This document shows, piece by piece, positions 32,720 through 43,810 of a stretch of 64,000 nt of DNA. The translations under genes and the position numbers were made by a program. Every line of letters begins with the position of its first letter. The stretch's first letter is position 1. Source of the stretch: Aphelenchoides besseyi (lineage: Eukaryota > Nematoda > Chromadorea > Rhabditida > Aphelenchoididae); assembly GCA_024699855.1 (NCBI GenBank), contig JAMPIQ010000002.1:4030001-4094000 (forward strand), read 5' to 3'. The notes under the pieces are model-generated. The model ran no database searches. It saw nothing but the letters and a program-made list of their open reading frames with translations, and was not told the DNA's origin.

Positions 32720-34068
32720 ATGACCGAATCACTACCTACTGACCCAATTTGGGATTCTGTGAGTTTGGCAATTGTAGTCATCGGGCTGATTGTTGCACTC
32801 GTTAAATGGGCCATAAGACCCGATCGGTTCGATGTTCCAACTCCAGTTGCTGGTTTGCATGGGAATTTGGTGTTGATCACGTAAAAACTTTTCTCATTAA
32901 CGCGTACAACTTGATGTTTCAGCGGCTGTGATTCCGGATTTGGTCGTTCGTTAGCATTACGTTTATTGAAAAATGGTGTGAACGTTGTGGCCGGTTGTTT
33001 CACGTCTTTGGGTCTCAAGCAACTTAAACTTGAGTCCGAGGACTTCACGGGTAAACTTTACGCTTACCCATTGGATATCACGAATCAGACCTCAGTTGAT
33101 GAGCTGTACAATAAAGTGTATAAGTTGCTTATACAAAATGTAAGATCCCAGCTCTTGACTACGTTATTGTTTTTCAACAGGATTGTGAACTGTGGGCACT
33201 AGTCAATAATGCCGGTTTTTGCTCGCTCTATGGACCAAATGATTGGGTTGGAATGTCCGAATACCAGCAGTCAATCGAAATCAATCTTCTCGGCACTGTG
33301 AGGTCGAACGAAAAAAACGTTAAGAAAAATTAACTTTGAAATGCTTCAGAATGACACAGAAGTTTGTTCCTTTGCTGAAACGATCAAAAGGTCGTGTTGT
33401 TACGATGATCTCGGCGTCCGGACGAATTCATGGTTTTTATACCGCTCCATATGTCACAGCTAAATTCGGACTCGAAGGATACATGGATTCAGTTCGTCTC
33501 GAACTTCGACCGTTCGGTGTTTCCGCTCATGTACTTGAACCGGGAGCATTCAAAACTCAGCTGTTGAATAACGAAGCAATGGTACGACGAGTTGATGAGA
33601 TTTGGAGTAAACTTTCGGAAAGTGTGCGGGAAGAATATGGAGAGGAATTCAGAGAGAATTGTGAGTTCAAGTTACCGTTTAGATGAACATTGATTGCAGT
33701 TATACAACAATGGCAAAGTGGTGTAAATCGAATTGCAAATCCCGATTTGTCCGAAGTCGTTAACGCTTATGTTCATGCAATCTCATCACCGCGACCAAAA
33801 ACTCGCTATGTTTGTGGTATTGATGCCCGATTCATTTTCATTCCATTAAGTTTCATGCCCTCAGCTCTACAGGTAAACTTTAAAAATCGACTGTAGCATC
33901 GTTCGAACTATTCAGGACATTATTCTCAACTTCTTGCCGAAACTCCAGTTTATGCCTCCGCTAATTCCCGCCGCAGTTTTGCGTCCGTTTGTTCCGAGCA
34001 AACTGATCGACGAGTATTGTGTGGATGTAACGGTTGCAACGATTAAAGATCAGCGTGGTCCTGCTTAA
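32720..34068 (+). CDS. short-chain dehydrogenase, retinol/17-beta-hydroxysteroid type
   Basis: About six exons encode roughly 380 residues. An N-terminal membrane anchor (VSLAIVVIGLIVALVKWAI) precedes the Rossmann fold: VLITGCDSGFGRSLALRLL (TGxxxGxG), LYAYPLDITNQTSVDELY, WALVNNAGFC (NNAG), QSIEINLLGT, GRVVTMISASGRIHGFYTAP and the catalytic YVTAK, with the Ser of SASGR. The later HVLEPGAFKTQLLN and RYVCGIDARFIFIPLSFMPS match the RDH/HSD17B6 subfamily (SDR9C). The enzyme probably oxidises retinol or a hydroxysteroid with NAD at the ER membrane. A TTTCAG acceptor stands 25 bases before the ATG. Confidence 0.9.
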
Positions 34069-34180
34069 TGTTCAAATTTCAATTACTCTTATTTTCGATC
34101 TCCATCAAGTAGTCGGTCTAGACATGAACCCAAAAATGATTCCCGATTTCTCAAAATAAACTCCTGAATCCTTTTATTCT

Positions 34181-35018
34181 TCAAGTTAATTGATCATAGA
34201 ACGGAAGTAGAGTTGCACAACAAACCGCACGTCCGATTTCGTTTTCGGCGAGTACCGTCCAGGAACCGTAGTGATAGGGCTGAACATACGGGATCGTGAT
34301 TCGACAAAGATCAGCGGTGTCTTCGATTTTTACGTCCTCAAAAGACAAACGTTCGTCGTTGAACAGCCAACAGACCTAAACAAACGGATCACGAAAAACT
34401 TTGGTGAAAACAAACTCTCGGTCGTGGTGATCCCAGAAGTACACAGTCGAAAATGGCCTTGCCACCCAACGGTACGCGAACATCGCTGAAAACTTTGAGA
34501 AACTCAGGAGCATAAGACCACGGGTTTTTAACGTATTTGTTGTTCGGAATATCGTACGCCAATTGGTTCACTTGCTTGGTCAATGGGCTTCTTTGCGGTG
34601 TCGGAGCGAAGACGTGATTAGTGTCAACGCGAAGAGAATCGAAGTTCTGGTTAGAATATCCGTTCATCATTCTGGAATCTGTGAATTTGATTGAAAACAC
34701 ACGCGAGCAAACGTTCTTCAACGTCGAAATTGAAAGATCGTTTCACTGAGAAACCTCGTGGTGACAACAAAAGTTTTGAAAATGCGAAGAACGCAGAGCA
34801 AAACGTTGGAACGGCAACGAGCAAAAGAAGTCGAATGAGATGCGTGGGATTGGCGCAAGGGTCGGAAATAAACGAGAGGATCAAATTCTCGTCGCGTATC
34901 CAACTCGTACGGAGCCTTCTCGCTCAACAGTTTGATCTACATTCAATTTGGACGGTAAGAAAATAAACACGAGCGGTTGGATTGACGTTCGATTGCTCTC
35001 CAGCTCGGGTTGAGTCAT
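34181..35018 (-). CDS. immunoglobulin I-set domain protein (C-terminal Ig)
   Basis: The last two exons (about 34696-34412 and 34376-34181) join in frame to an I-set domain. It contains PEFLKVFSDVRVPLGGKAIF, DCVLLGSPRPR-VCWLFNDERL and VKIEDTADLCRITIPYVQPY, then HYGSWTVLAENEIGRAVCC. The order and the W of strand C are typical of titin/palladin-like muscle or cytoskeletal Ig domains. Strand F reads Y-G-S-W-T-V where Y-x-C is usual, so the canonical second Cys is missing. Upstream exons start probably at MTQPELESNRTS (35018) with SEKAPYELDTRREFDPLVYF, but the joins in 34700-34930 were not resolved because two frames are open. No kinase or other domain is visible. Confidence 0.7.
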
Positions 35019-37006
35019 GGTGAGCCGACGGATTTTGTAAGCTTTTTCAATTCACAAACCATCAGAATTCAAACAAACTACTGGGCTTTTAATTGAGCAC
35101 TAGAAACGGGGACTCATGAGTTTAACTGTACATCACGCGTTTCATGACAAATGAAATCGGCCGATGGGCTTCTTCACGTTCTCGTCCGCTTTCATGTGTT
35201 TTCCCCTCCGAAGCACTTGAGAATTTGGGATCTTAACATCCGCTTTATAGTTTGCTGTTTCTGAGATCGTAAGCGTTTCCGGAGCTCATTCCTGACAACC
35301 AGTATAACAAACCGATTGAACAGAACATTCGAATTCAAGTCGTTAATTGTACTCAAAAGGACATTTAACTCAAAATTGCATTCTCTTTACGAGGAACTAA
35401 TGACATTGTATGACCCGATCAACGGTCAAAATCAACGCGAAATTCAAACCCCCGTGTGGACGGACGAATCATAGCGGAAATCGAACTGGATACAGGAAGC
35501 TCAACAGTAAAACCAAATGGCTTCAGTTGCAACCGCTCACACTCAACAAAAGTCAAACCGTCGACTACTTCCGCTATTTCGGTGATTCAGATGCCAATCA
35601 TTGAGTTTGTGTTGTCAGTTTGTTCGATTGAACACTTTCGATTCTAATGAATTCCTCTTGAAATTTGTTTGATGACGATAAGCATAATCTTATTTAAATA
35701 GCGCACAGCTGCGAGGATTAAAAACAAGATCGCTGCTCTGCGGACCAAGTGCGCAGTTTTCGTTATGATTGACAGTAATCTTCAAACTCACAAGTTATGA
35801 GTTGCGGTAAACGGACGAGTGGGAGTGTACGCGTGTAATGAGCGTGAGTGGCTTCAAGTTTTTTTTGCTGGACATTCGGACGTTAGTTTCTACAAATCGC
35901 TTTTTGTCGCGTACGTTTCGAGTCAACTGAAGTCAATCTCGGAATCATGAGTTTGGATTCACTTACTTTGATCGGTTAAAAGGAAAAACGAAGCTGCGGA
36001 TTTCAGCACCAACAGTCTATTCTCTGTGCTGCGTACGTTTAGTTTCGTAGGCCAACTTTTACGGCATTTCACTGCGTTTAATTTTCTATATGAAGCTTTT
36101 GGTTTCCAACTTCAAATCGTCATTAAAAGTTCCTTCCGTTCGGAAAGAAGAGACGATGAGGAAGAAACAAGACTGACTGTTGGCTTTTTTCGCGACTTGG
36201 CCGACCACTTGAAGTTCTTAACATCCATCATTATTAGTCAACAATGACCTGAAGAACTGTAGGAATCGCCCTTGAAGCAAAATCGAGACTCTGCGGCGGT
36301 TTCTGCGCATTTTTAACCCTCGACCTCCGCACATCGATTGCGCGACGGCTTAAGCCTCATAATCGAGTCTAAAGTGCTATTGTAGAGACCAGTCGGTTGC
36401 TTTAGACAATCAAACCGTCTTCTTGGCCATCAACTTCATCGAAAATTGCTCATTGCTTGCGGCAACTGAAGGGTTTGATCCTCCGTCCACTCAGCTCCAA
36501 ACCTTTCGATCTTCCGGTTCTCGTTTTTATCGTCAGCCGTTTGCAATCTGAGTGCTTGCATTAAATTTTAAGAAAAGAAACCGCAAGTTTGAGTTTTTAG
36601 TTTGTGACGAGTTCCGGCAATATGATCGTTTCGTACTATACGGTAATATATCCATTGGTTGTCTTCACGTCGACTGTTTTTTGAATTCTGTTGTAGTTCA
36701 ATTGGAATGCTGATCTGAAAGATGTTAATCGCATTACGTGTTGGCGAGTTGCTTTTTGAGAGCGCAAATACGTGAATGGCCAGAGCGAGAGGTCAAATTG
36801 CGAGCGAAAGTGACCGCTGGCCGAGAATCGGAAACGTCTTCCAAATTTCAAACTTCGTAGACAAAGCAGCGGATTTCGGTGACTGTCCGTACCGCGTACA
36901 AAAGATTCCAATTGGTTTATGACTCTGCACCAATTTGCGTGATCATTCGATTCGAAACAGCTTCAACGTGAACTTCAGTTTCAGTTGCACACAGTAGTTG
37001 GTTGAG
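35019..37006. other. 2-kb gene-poor stretch
   Basis: Several short open frames exist on both strands (for example 36026-36247 plus and 36636-36911 minus), but none has splice structure or recognisable motifs. The region probably holds the divergent promoters of the Ig gene and the Cys/Gln-rich gene. No repeats were recognised. Confidence 0.4.
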
Positions 37007-38966
37007 ATGAGGATCGACGCCTTAACGTTGAAGATTCTTAGTTGGGTTTGTGTATTGGTTATAAGTGTAACGGTAAACTAGAGAAGTAGAAACGAAAAGA
37101 TTGAACGTTTTGCAGGTTGTTCCTTCGCTTTCTCAAACTATTGAGCGAAATGAAACTCAAACAACGTACTCGTCAACCGACGACTCAACTCGTGTTCTAA
37201 TTCGAGCAAAACGACAGTGTTGTTATCCTACTCAAATGGTTTGTTGTCAACAACCTCAGCCAATTGTTCCACTGTTACCACCACCACCACGATCATCTGG
37301 TTGTGATTGTCTACGATTGAAAATCCAAGTACAACAGTGTGATTGTGCGGGAATTCAACAAAGCCAATGTGGATGTGCTCCGATTCAGCAAAATTGCAAC
37401 TGTCAAGCGATTCAACAGCAATCAGATTCCTGTGGATGTGGGCCTCTTCAATACTCAGTTTCGTGCAATCAATGTCAACCCGAACACCAACCTCCGGCTT
37501 ATTTGATCGTCCAGCAAGCGCCTCAACAATGTGTTGCCGAATGTGCTCCGGCTTGCAAGTAACGGATATAGACAGAAATACTGAGTCTCGTATTCTTCTT
37601 TAGACCTTCGTGCATTCAATTAGCTTGTGCTCCCGCTTGCCAGCCGATGGTAATAACGAATGAAAATGAATATATGAATGTTTGTTTAGTGTGATTCAAG
37701 TTGCGTTCAACAACAACAAAGTCAAGTCCTGGTTATTCCCGCCCAACAACCGCAATGTACACCGGTAATATGTCAAAGAGCCGGATGCTCCAATCAATGT
37801 CTTCAACAAAGTGCCATTTGTGCCGATGCCTGTGGTCCTGTCTGCACTCGCAAGCAAGTTATTCACTTACTAATCGAAATAAGCAATTTCTAGTTGTCAA
37901 AATGATATGAATTGCATCAACTTGTGTCAACCGTCTTGTGTGAATTCGTGTGTATCGCAAGCAATGCAAGTAAGTCAATGATACAATTTCGATTATTTGA
38001 AGTTTCAATTAGCCCGCTATTGTCGCATCGTGCCCTTCGATATGCCAAATACCTAACGGGTGTAATAATCAATGTCTTCAACAACAACAAATTTGTGGCG
38101 CGGCTTGTGCTCCAGCGTAATTTGAACATAACATTCAAATGCACTGTAATTTATTTTCAGATGTGAAAGTTCGTGTCGCGATAACACTGAGTGCGTCAAA
38201 GTCTGTTTGCCCCAATGTTCAAATGAGTGTATGAACAAGGCGAATGAACTTACAATTCAAGTAACAGTCTCCGTGTGGAAGTGAAAAGTACAAGATTTTA
38301 GGTCGTGATTATGCAAAACAAAGATGATGAAAGTTGTCCACAAGAATGCAGACCATCTTGTCAGCCAATTTGTCTTCAACGATATCAAGCGGTTCAAATA
38401 CAACCAATTCAACCCCAGCAATACGATTGTCCAAAAATTTGTATGCCCTTGTGTTCGCCGAGTTGTATTCAACAGCAATCTACCCCCAAATTGCTTTGTA
38501 TTCAAGCTTGTCAGCCAGCTGTGAGTTTTTCTTTTAGATTCTTCAATTAGACTCGGGATTTCAGTGCATCAGTTCGTGTCAAAATAACGCCAATTGCGTT
38601 AACTCTTGTAACTCCAATTGCCAACAAATGTGTTCGCCATCTGAAATGCCACCGGTGATTCTCCAACCACTTCCACCAAAAGACAACGGTTGTGGTATTT
38701 CGTGCGCTGTCAGTATAATAGTTGGAAGATATCAAGTAATCGACGATTTTCAGCCTCAACCGGTAATGCAATGTAGTCCTCAGTGTCTTCCTTTGTGTTC
38801 TTCGGCTTGCATCAACATAAATCAAAACACTCAACCCGCACCAACAGTGTTGTGCCTTCAGATGATGCCTGCTCAGTCGAATTGTGCTTGTGGTCCCGGT
38901 TATGTTCAATGTTCGAGTGGAATTTGTTGTTTACGAAGACGACATGCCGTTAAACGTCTTCGGTAA
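37007..38966 (+). CDS. secreted Cys/Gln-rich repeat protein with furin-like site
   Basis: Nine or so exons encode about 500 residues. A signal peptide (LKILSWVCVLVISV) is followed by a short Thr-rich propeptide and the dibasic site RAKR, directly before the Cys-rich body beginning QCCYPTQMVCCQQPQP. The body repeats units of the type C-x3-C-x3-C separated by Gln/Pro stretches: QCDCAGIQQSQCGCAPIQQN, CQNDMNCINLCQPSCVNSC, CPQECRPSCQPICLQ, CPKICMPLCSPSC and CISSCQNNANCVNSC. It ends with CACGPGYVQCSSGICC and a basic tail. Introns fall between repeat units, as expected from exon duplication. It resembles nematode secreted Cys-rich repeat proteins of cuticle or eggshell. A specific function is not known. 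Confidence 0.8.
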
Positions 38967-39226
38967 ACCCCATTCTTCGATTGTTTCCTCCGTTTCGTAT
39001 TATTTGCGTTGTCACATGACTACTTCTTCATGTCCCGACATACTGCGTGTCCTCGACAGATATCCTCATTCTATTTAGATTCTTTCTTTGTTGTTTCCGA
39101 TTTCGATAATCTCAACTTTTCTAACTCTGATCCTTAACCGTGATTCCGATTGTCTTTCTATTAACATTATATTCCAATAATTATTTTTTTATTCGACGAG
39201 AGACTGATAGCTGGTAAAGAAAACGA

Positions 39227-39758
39227 TCAGAAATAACCATAAATACGCGCAAAGTTACACACGAAAACGAATACGAGACTGCAGCCAATAGCAGCCGTAA
39301 AGGCGATTGAACGAACTGTGAGGTACGAAAGGGCAGTTAACGCGCTGATCATCAAGAACACGAGCATAACGATAAGAAACGTACAAACCTGAAAATGAAG
39401 AGTTTTTTGATTTGTACAAATTTCTTACTTTGCGTTTTCTTCGATTGTTCACGAGATCATTTGACGTTTGAATTGGCACTGTCGAGTGATTTGAGCGAAT
39501 GACAAACATTCTTTCGGTTTTGTCCTTCAACGTGAAAACGATTCTCGACTGTTTGTCTTCGGAATCGATCTCTCTAGCTGGTATCAGAAACTCGGATTTC
39601 TCTGTTGGCAAATAAGTGGGTCGAGTTGATGAGATTTCTTCGTTTTCGTTCTGTTTCGCTTCAACGTTGTGACTTCGATAAGGTGGAGGTACTGGAGTTG
39701 AGAACAAATGTTTCGATGGACTGCTCAGATTCGGCAAACTCATTGGTGTTGAGTGCAT
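39227..39758 (-). CDS. small two-span membrane protein
   Basis: Exon 1 (39758-39430) encodes a hydrophilic N-terminus: HSTPMSLPNLSSPSKHLFST, SEFLIPAREIDSEDKQSRIV, ending NNRRKRK at a GTAAGA donor. After a 40-base intron, exon 2 in phase 0 encodes VCTFLIVMLVFLMISALTAL, then SYLTVRSIAFTAAIGCSLVF and a short end FARIYGYF. The product has about 160 residues with two adjacent hydrophobic segments and a cytosolic basic stop-transfer sequence. ATG stands directly after TTTTCAG. No family was recognised. Another frame through exon 2 is also open but hydrophilic; the in-phase hydrophobic frame is preferred. Confidence 0.6.
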
Positions 39759-40367
39759 CTGAAAACATTGTCCAACAAACTTTGCATTCAAAATCACCTT
39801 AACTAAAGGTAATTATGGACTAGGAACTAAACGAAAGTGCGCAATAGAACTTCAAACTGAGAGTGAAAAAGTGAGTCCATGTGAGCCGAGAGTATGGCAA
39901 GAAATTTGTTGTCCATTTGACATTCACAAATGTGTAGTTTAACTGCCGGAGCAGTGGAGCAGGTGTTTTGGTCATTGCTTGACAAACTCGCCGCTACATT
40001 ACTTAAATGACATTTCCGATTTGCTTGGCAACCGTTGAATTGCGTGGTTAGCGATAAAACGTTTGTGTTAATTCAACAGACGGAAACTTGAAAATGGGTT
40101 GATATTGAGTTTACAATACAAAGTTCGTGGTCTACGACTTGTCGTTCTTTGCGATCGAGATTCTAAATTGGGATTCAATGACGCCAACGATTGAATTCGT
40201 GCAATGCTGACGCCTACCGGAATTCCGTGAACTTCACGCTCAAATTAAAGTCAAACAAACAAGTGGATAGAGAATGATTGCACAGTTCAAACGTCAAATG
40301 GCACAAGCGAACTGTTGATGCGAAAATTCGCAGATGTGCAAATGAAAAGCTGCGAATAACGAACACG
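39759..40367. other. intergenic region before the proteoglycan-like gene
   Basis: Divergent promoter region between the two-span protein and the Thr-rich gene. No repeats or coding potential beyond short chance frames were seen. Confidence 0.4.
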
Positions 40368-40375
40368 TATAAAAG
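40368..40375 (+). promoter_or_regulatory. TATA box
   Basis: TATAAAAG lies 56 bases upstream of the ATG at 40424. Spacing allows a start site near 40400 and a short leader, consistent with a regulated, highly expressed secreted product. Confidence 0.65.
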
Positions 40376-40423
40376 AAACGAAGAGATGCAATCGAGATAA
40401 TTATTGAGCATTCAACGTCCAAT

Positions 40424-42256
40424 ATGCTTCACAATTCAGTTCTTCGACTTTTCGTTTTGACTCAAGTCGTCATTTTGAGCGTAGAATGTGAGTTAAAATT
40501 GATGAATACATAACTGCTTTTCTAGGTCGTAAAAGAGGATATTCAGAGAGCGGGCCGACAACACCTTCTGTACCTTCACAAGCTCCCATTGGTCCAATCG
40601 AGTTTGAACCGGAAGATCATCATCGGGACGGTCGTAGAGAGCATTCAAGCACAACCGTTGAACCGATCACTAATTTGCCGGATGGTCGTCGTCATTTAGA
40701 TACGACCGTTCGAACAACTACGATTGAAGACACGACTGTGGTACCAACAACTGCGGAAAATACAACACAACAAAACGTAACTGATGCTCCGGAAACGACT
40801 GTTCAGTCAGAAGTAACCACCAACTCGCCGATTCTGACAACGCAAAACGAACAACACACTAGTGAAGTACATGAAACGACTCCATTTGTTGATGTTACGA
40901 CTATCCAACCAACAACTTCGAGCGGACACGATGATCATAGTGGTTCAGGTGAAGTAGATCATAGTGAGACTACTCCAACTGTTAATGAGACCACAGTTAA
41001 TCCAGTTACCGAAGTTATTGCAACTGAAACCACACCGCCCACTCCATCAACAACACATCTCTGGACACTCGAACCATCCACTGGAAATCCCAGCGGTCAT
41101 GATGAAGAACATAGTGGTGAATATACGACGCTTCCAACCGTTCAAACAACTACCGAACAATCGCAAAGCGGATCAGGTTCTGGTGATGAAGACCACAGTG
41201 GACATAGTGGAATCGAATCAACTACCTCGCTTCCCACGCTTCCAACTGAAATCCATACGACTACTCACACATTCGAAACCACCACAGAAGGAAGCGGTTC
41301 AGGGTCTGGAGACGAACCAACAACTCTTGCTCCAATTTTCTCAACAACTGTCGAACAAAATGCAACCGAAGTTACCGTGACCTTCCCACAAGAGACTACC
41401 GTTCAATCCACAACATTGGAGACTTCAACCGAACCGGTAACAACTCCAAATGAGACCACAACGTTTGTTCCGAGCACAACAACCGTTTCATCTACCACTC
41501 AACAAACCACTCATGCTGTTGAAACGACAACACAACCGTTGACGAGCACTTCATCTGTTCCTTCTACTACTCAACAAATCACAACAACTGAGAAGCCGCA
41601 TAAGAAATGTAAAAAACATCACAAAAAACATCACCATAAACATCACTACTACTTGATTGACTCAAGTGAATATCGCCGATTACGACACCATCGTTCGAGT
41701 TCCGAAGACAGTTACGAGTCACGACATCGTCGACATGCATCAAGTGAATCGCGTGAAGAATCGCCGTGCAAAAAAGATTGTGGTTGTGATTGCAAAGACG
41801 ATGTTCAAACCACCACTTCTGTTCCAACAACTATGAAATCGACAACAACTCAATCGTTTGCTGAAACCACGACAACTCCCGTGAAACCCACGGTAGTTGT
41901 AACAACCGAACCTTCGAGCAATCATTCGACGTCGGATCCATCATCGACGCCCAAACCATGGCATCCGGGAAATTATTGCGTACGGATTTCAGTTAAGAAT
42001 CCATTTAACTAAGCTGTTTCAGTCATTCCAACGTGTAAGCAAGTGCTATTCGCTGAAACGTGCTATTTGTGGTCATCGACAAACCAATGTTTTTGTTGAA
42101 TGTGTTAAAAACTATTGCATTAGCGAAGAAGCCCGTTGCAATGTCATCGAGCACATGGGGAAAGTGTGCCACAAGAATCTTCGTGCGATGAATTCGATCG
42201 AAGTTCAGAAATGCATCTCTTGGGCGAACAAAGAAAAGCGTAGTAATGCGTGGTAA
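40424..42256 (+). CDS. Thr-rich secreted proteoglycan-like protein
   Basis: Exons 40424-40487, 40526-41991 and 42023-42256 join in frame to about 587 residues. The signal peptide is LHNSVLRLFVLTQVVILSVE. The middle is mucin-like: dense Thr/Pro with TTT and ETT repeats. Embedded are Ser-Gly sites next to acidic residues: GHDDHSGSGEVDHSE, HDEEHSGEYT, QSGSGSGDEDHSGHSG and EGSGSGSGDEPTT. These are classic glycosaminoglycan attachment signals, as in nematode chondroitin proteoglycans (CPGs) of eggshell and vulva. A His/Lys-rich stretch (KKCKKHHKKHHHKHHYY) follows. The C-terminal 85 residues hold eight Cys (YCV, KCYS, AICG, VECV, NYCI, RCNV, VCHK, KCIS), a small disulfide domain. It probably functions in extracellular matrix; the exact ligand is unknown. 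Confidence 0.85.
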
Positions 42257-42430
42257 AATCCGTAATGTTCGTGTTAATAAAGTAATTCATTGTTTATGAT
42301 CAAGCAGTTTATGAATTTAAACTCTTAATCGTTTAAGCAACCGACTTTGTGTTGCCGTCAGTTGAATCAAAGTTCAGGCTGATGTCTTTGGACTACTGTA
42401 ATGTTGGATTATGACGTAAGCAAATGACAA

Positions 42431-43352
42431 GTGCGTTGGATACTGTATAGGTCTCATCTGTGCAAATTCATTATTTTTAAAGACGAGTCCCCAGACAACC
42501 GTAGATTCGGATTAGAAACTGAACCGAAGTTCAACAGCGTCATCGATTGCTCTGTCAGTTCACTTAATCACATGTTTGTTCCGTGCAATTCGTCATCAAT
42601 TAAGATGGCATTTGAGTTCTTAAGTATTTAGCCGCGTATTTTCTTGGCACACTCCCTTTTCCTTCTCTGCAATCTTCTTATTTTCTATTAAATAAAAGCC
42701 ATTAAATTGAAGTGGAAAAGCATTTTGTAAATGCAATCTTCGGAGTGATATCACTCTTAAACCAATGCACCACTGAACACTGTTTACATTTCGGAGCAAA
42801 GAACGTCAATCAGTTGGGCAGTTCGACCCAGATTTTTGGATTCCAACTCATTTGTGCGGATGTTGCTCCAATTGCAACCCAACAAAATGGCAGTCGGCCA
42901 ATTCTTCTGCTCAATTTGATGCACAACAAGAAAATAAACACGGAAATGTTTATTTCTGGGCTATTAGTCGATGGTCTATTTCCCGTTCAACTGTACGTTC
43001 TTACGGTAAAACATAACACGGTTAATTTCCGCGACATTGTTCTTCGATGGGATCATCGTAAAGCCGAGATTGTGAATGCAATTTGCTGTCTTGTTCGACT
43101 CCAAATAGAACTATAAAACTGTAATTAAAGGAAGTTTTGAACCGATTGTACGCGTCCACTAATTTGCGTCTGATTGTAGTCAGCAAACGAAATGATTGGA
43201 ATTCAATGCGAACTAATTGGCCCAAATCTCGCTTCTTGGCACGGTACTGAAGATGCGGAGATTGAACTCGATTTCTTGGTCGATTACTGTAAATACGACT
43301 TTTTACGAAGTTTATTTAAGGCGTTAAGTTCGACCGAAACAGGAACTAAATA
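42431..43352 (+). CDS. unrecognised gene or gene fragments
   Basis: Three open pieces have gene-like codon use: 42431-42631 (ESPDNRRFGLETEPKFNSVI), 42712-43116 (FGAKNVNQLGSSTQIFGFQL, FISGLLVDGLFPVQLYVLTV) and 43191-43352 (starting MIGIQCELIGPNLASWHGTE). They could be exons of one gene, but stops separate them and no consistent set of GT-AG joins was found. No domain was recognised. It may be a decaying gene. Confidence 0.3.
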
Positions 43353-43810
43353 AATAGAATGCAATTAAACAACGAACATCGGGAAACGAAGATCGAGGAG
43401 GGCGGAATGTTGTCGTTGATGTACGAAGAGAGTAGGAACAGAATCGTACCCGTCATAACAGCAGCGTAATTAACGCGAAAACTAAACCTACGCTAAAACA
43501 TCAAGAAGAATCGTGTAAATTAGAGGACAGTTGATTATCGAACTTTTCAGACGAATTACAGGTTGAGGAATGTCACTACGAAAAACCCGGTAGAATTTCG
43601 CTAAGAAGACAACTTGTGTACCGAAATGGGATTTGCGCATAGTTTAAATACACATAGAATATCATGCAGTTATTTCAATAGGACAATGATCGGTTAATGA
43701 TGAGGATTCTACAGTAATTCGTAGGTCAATTGAGATCACAGAGATGAGAAGGTGAGTTTGTAAAAGACAACATTCGATTCTGAGTGAATAGAAGAGAAGG
43801 ATCAATTAGA

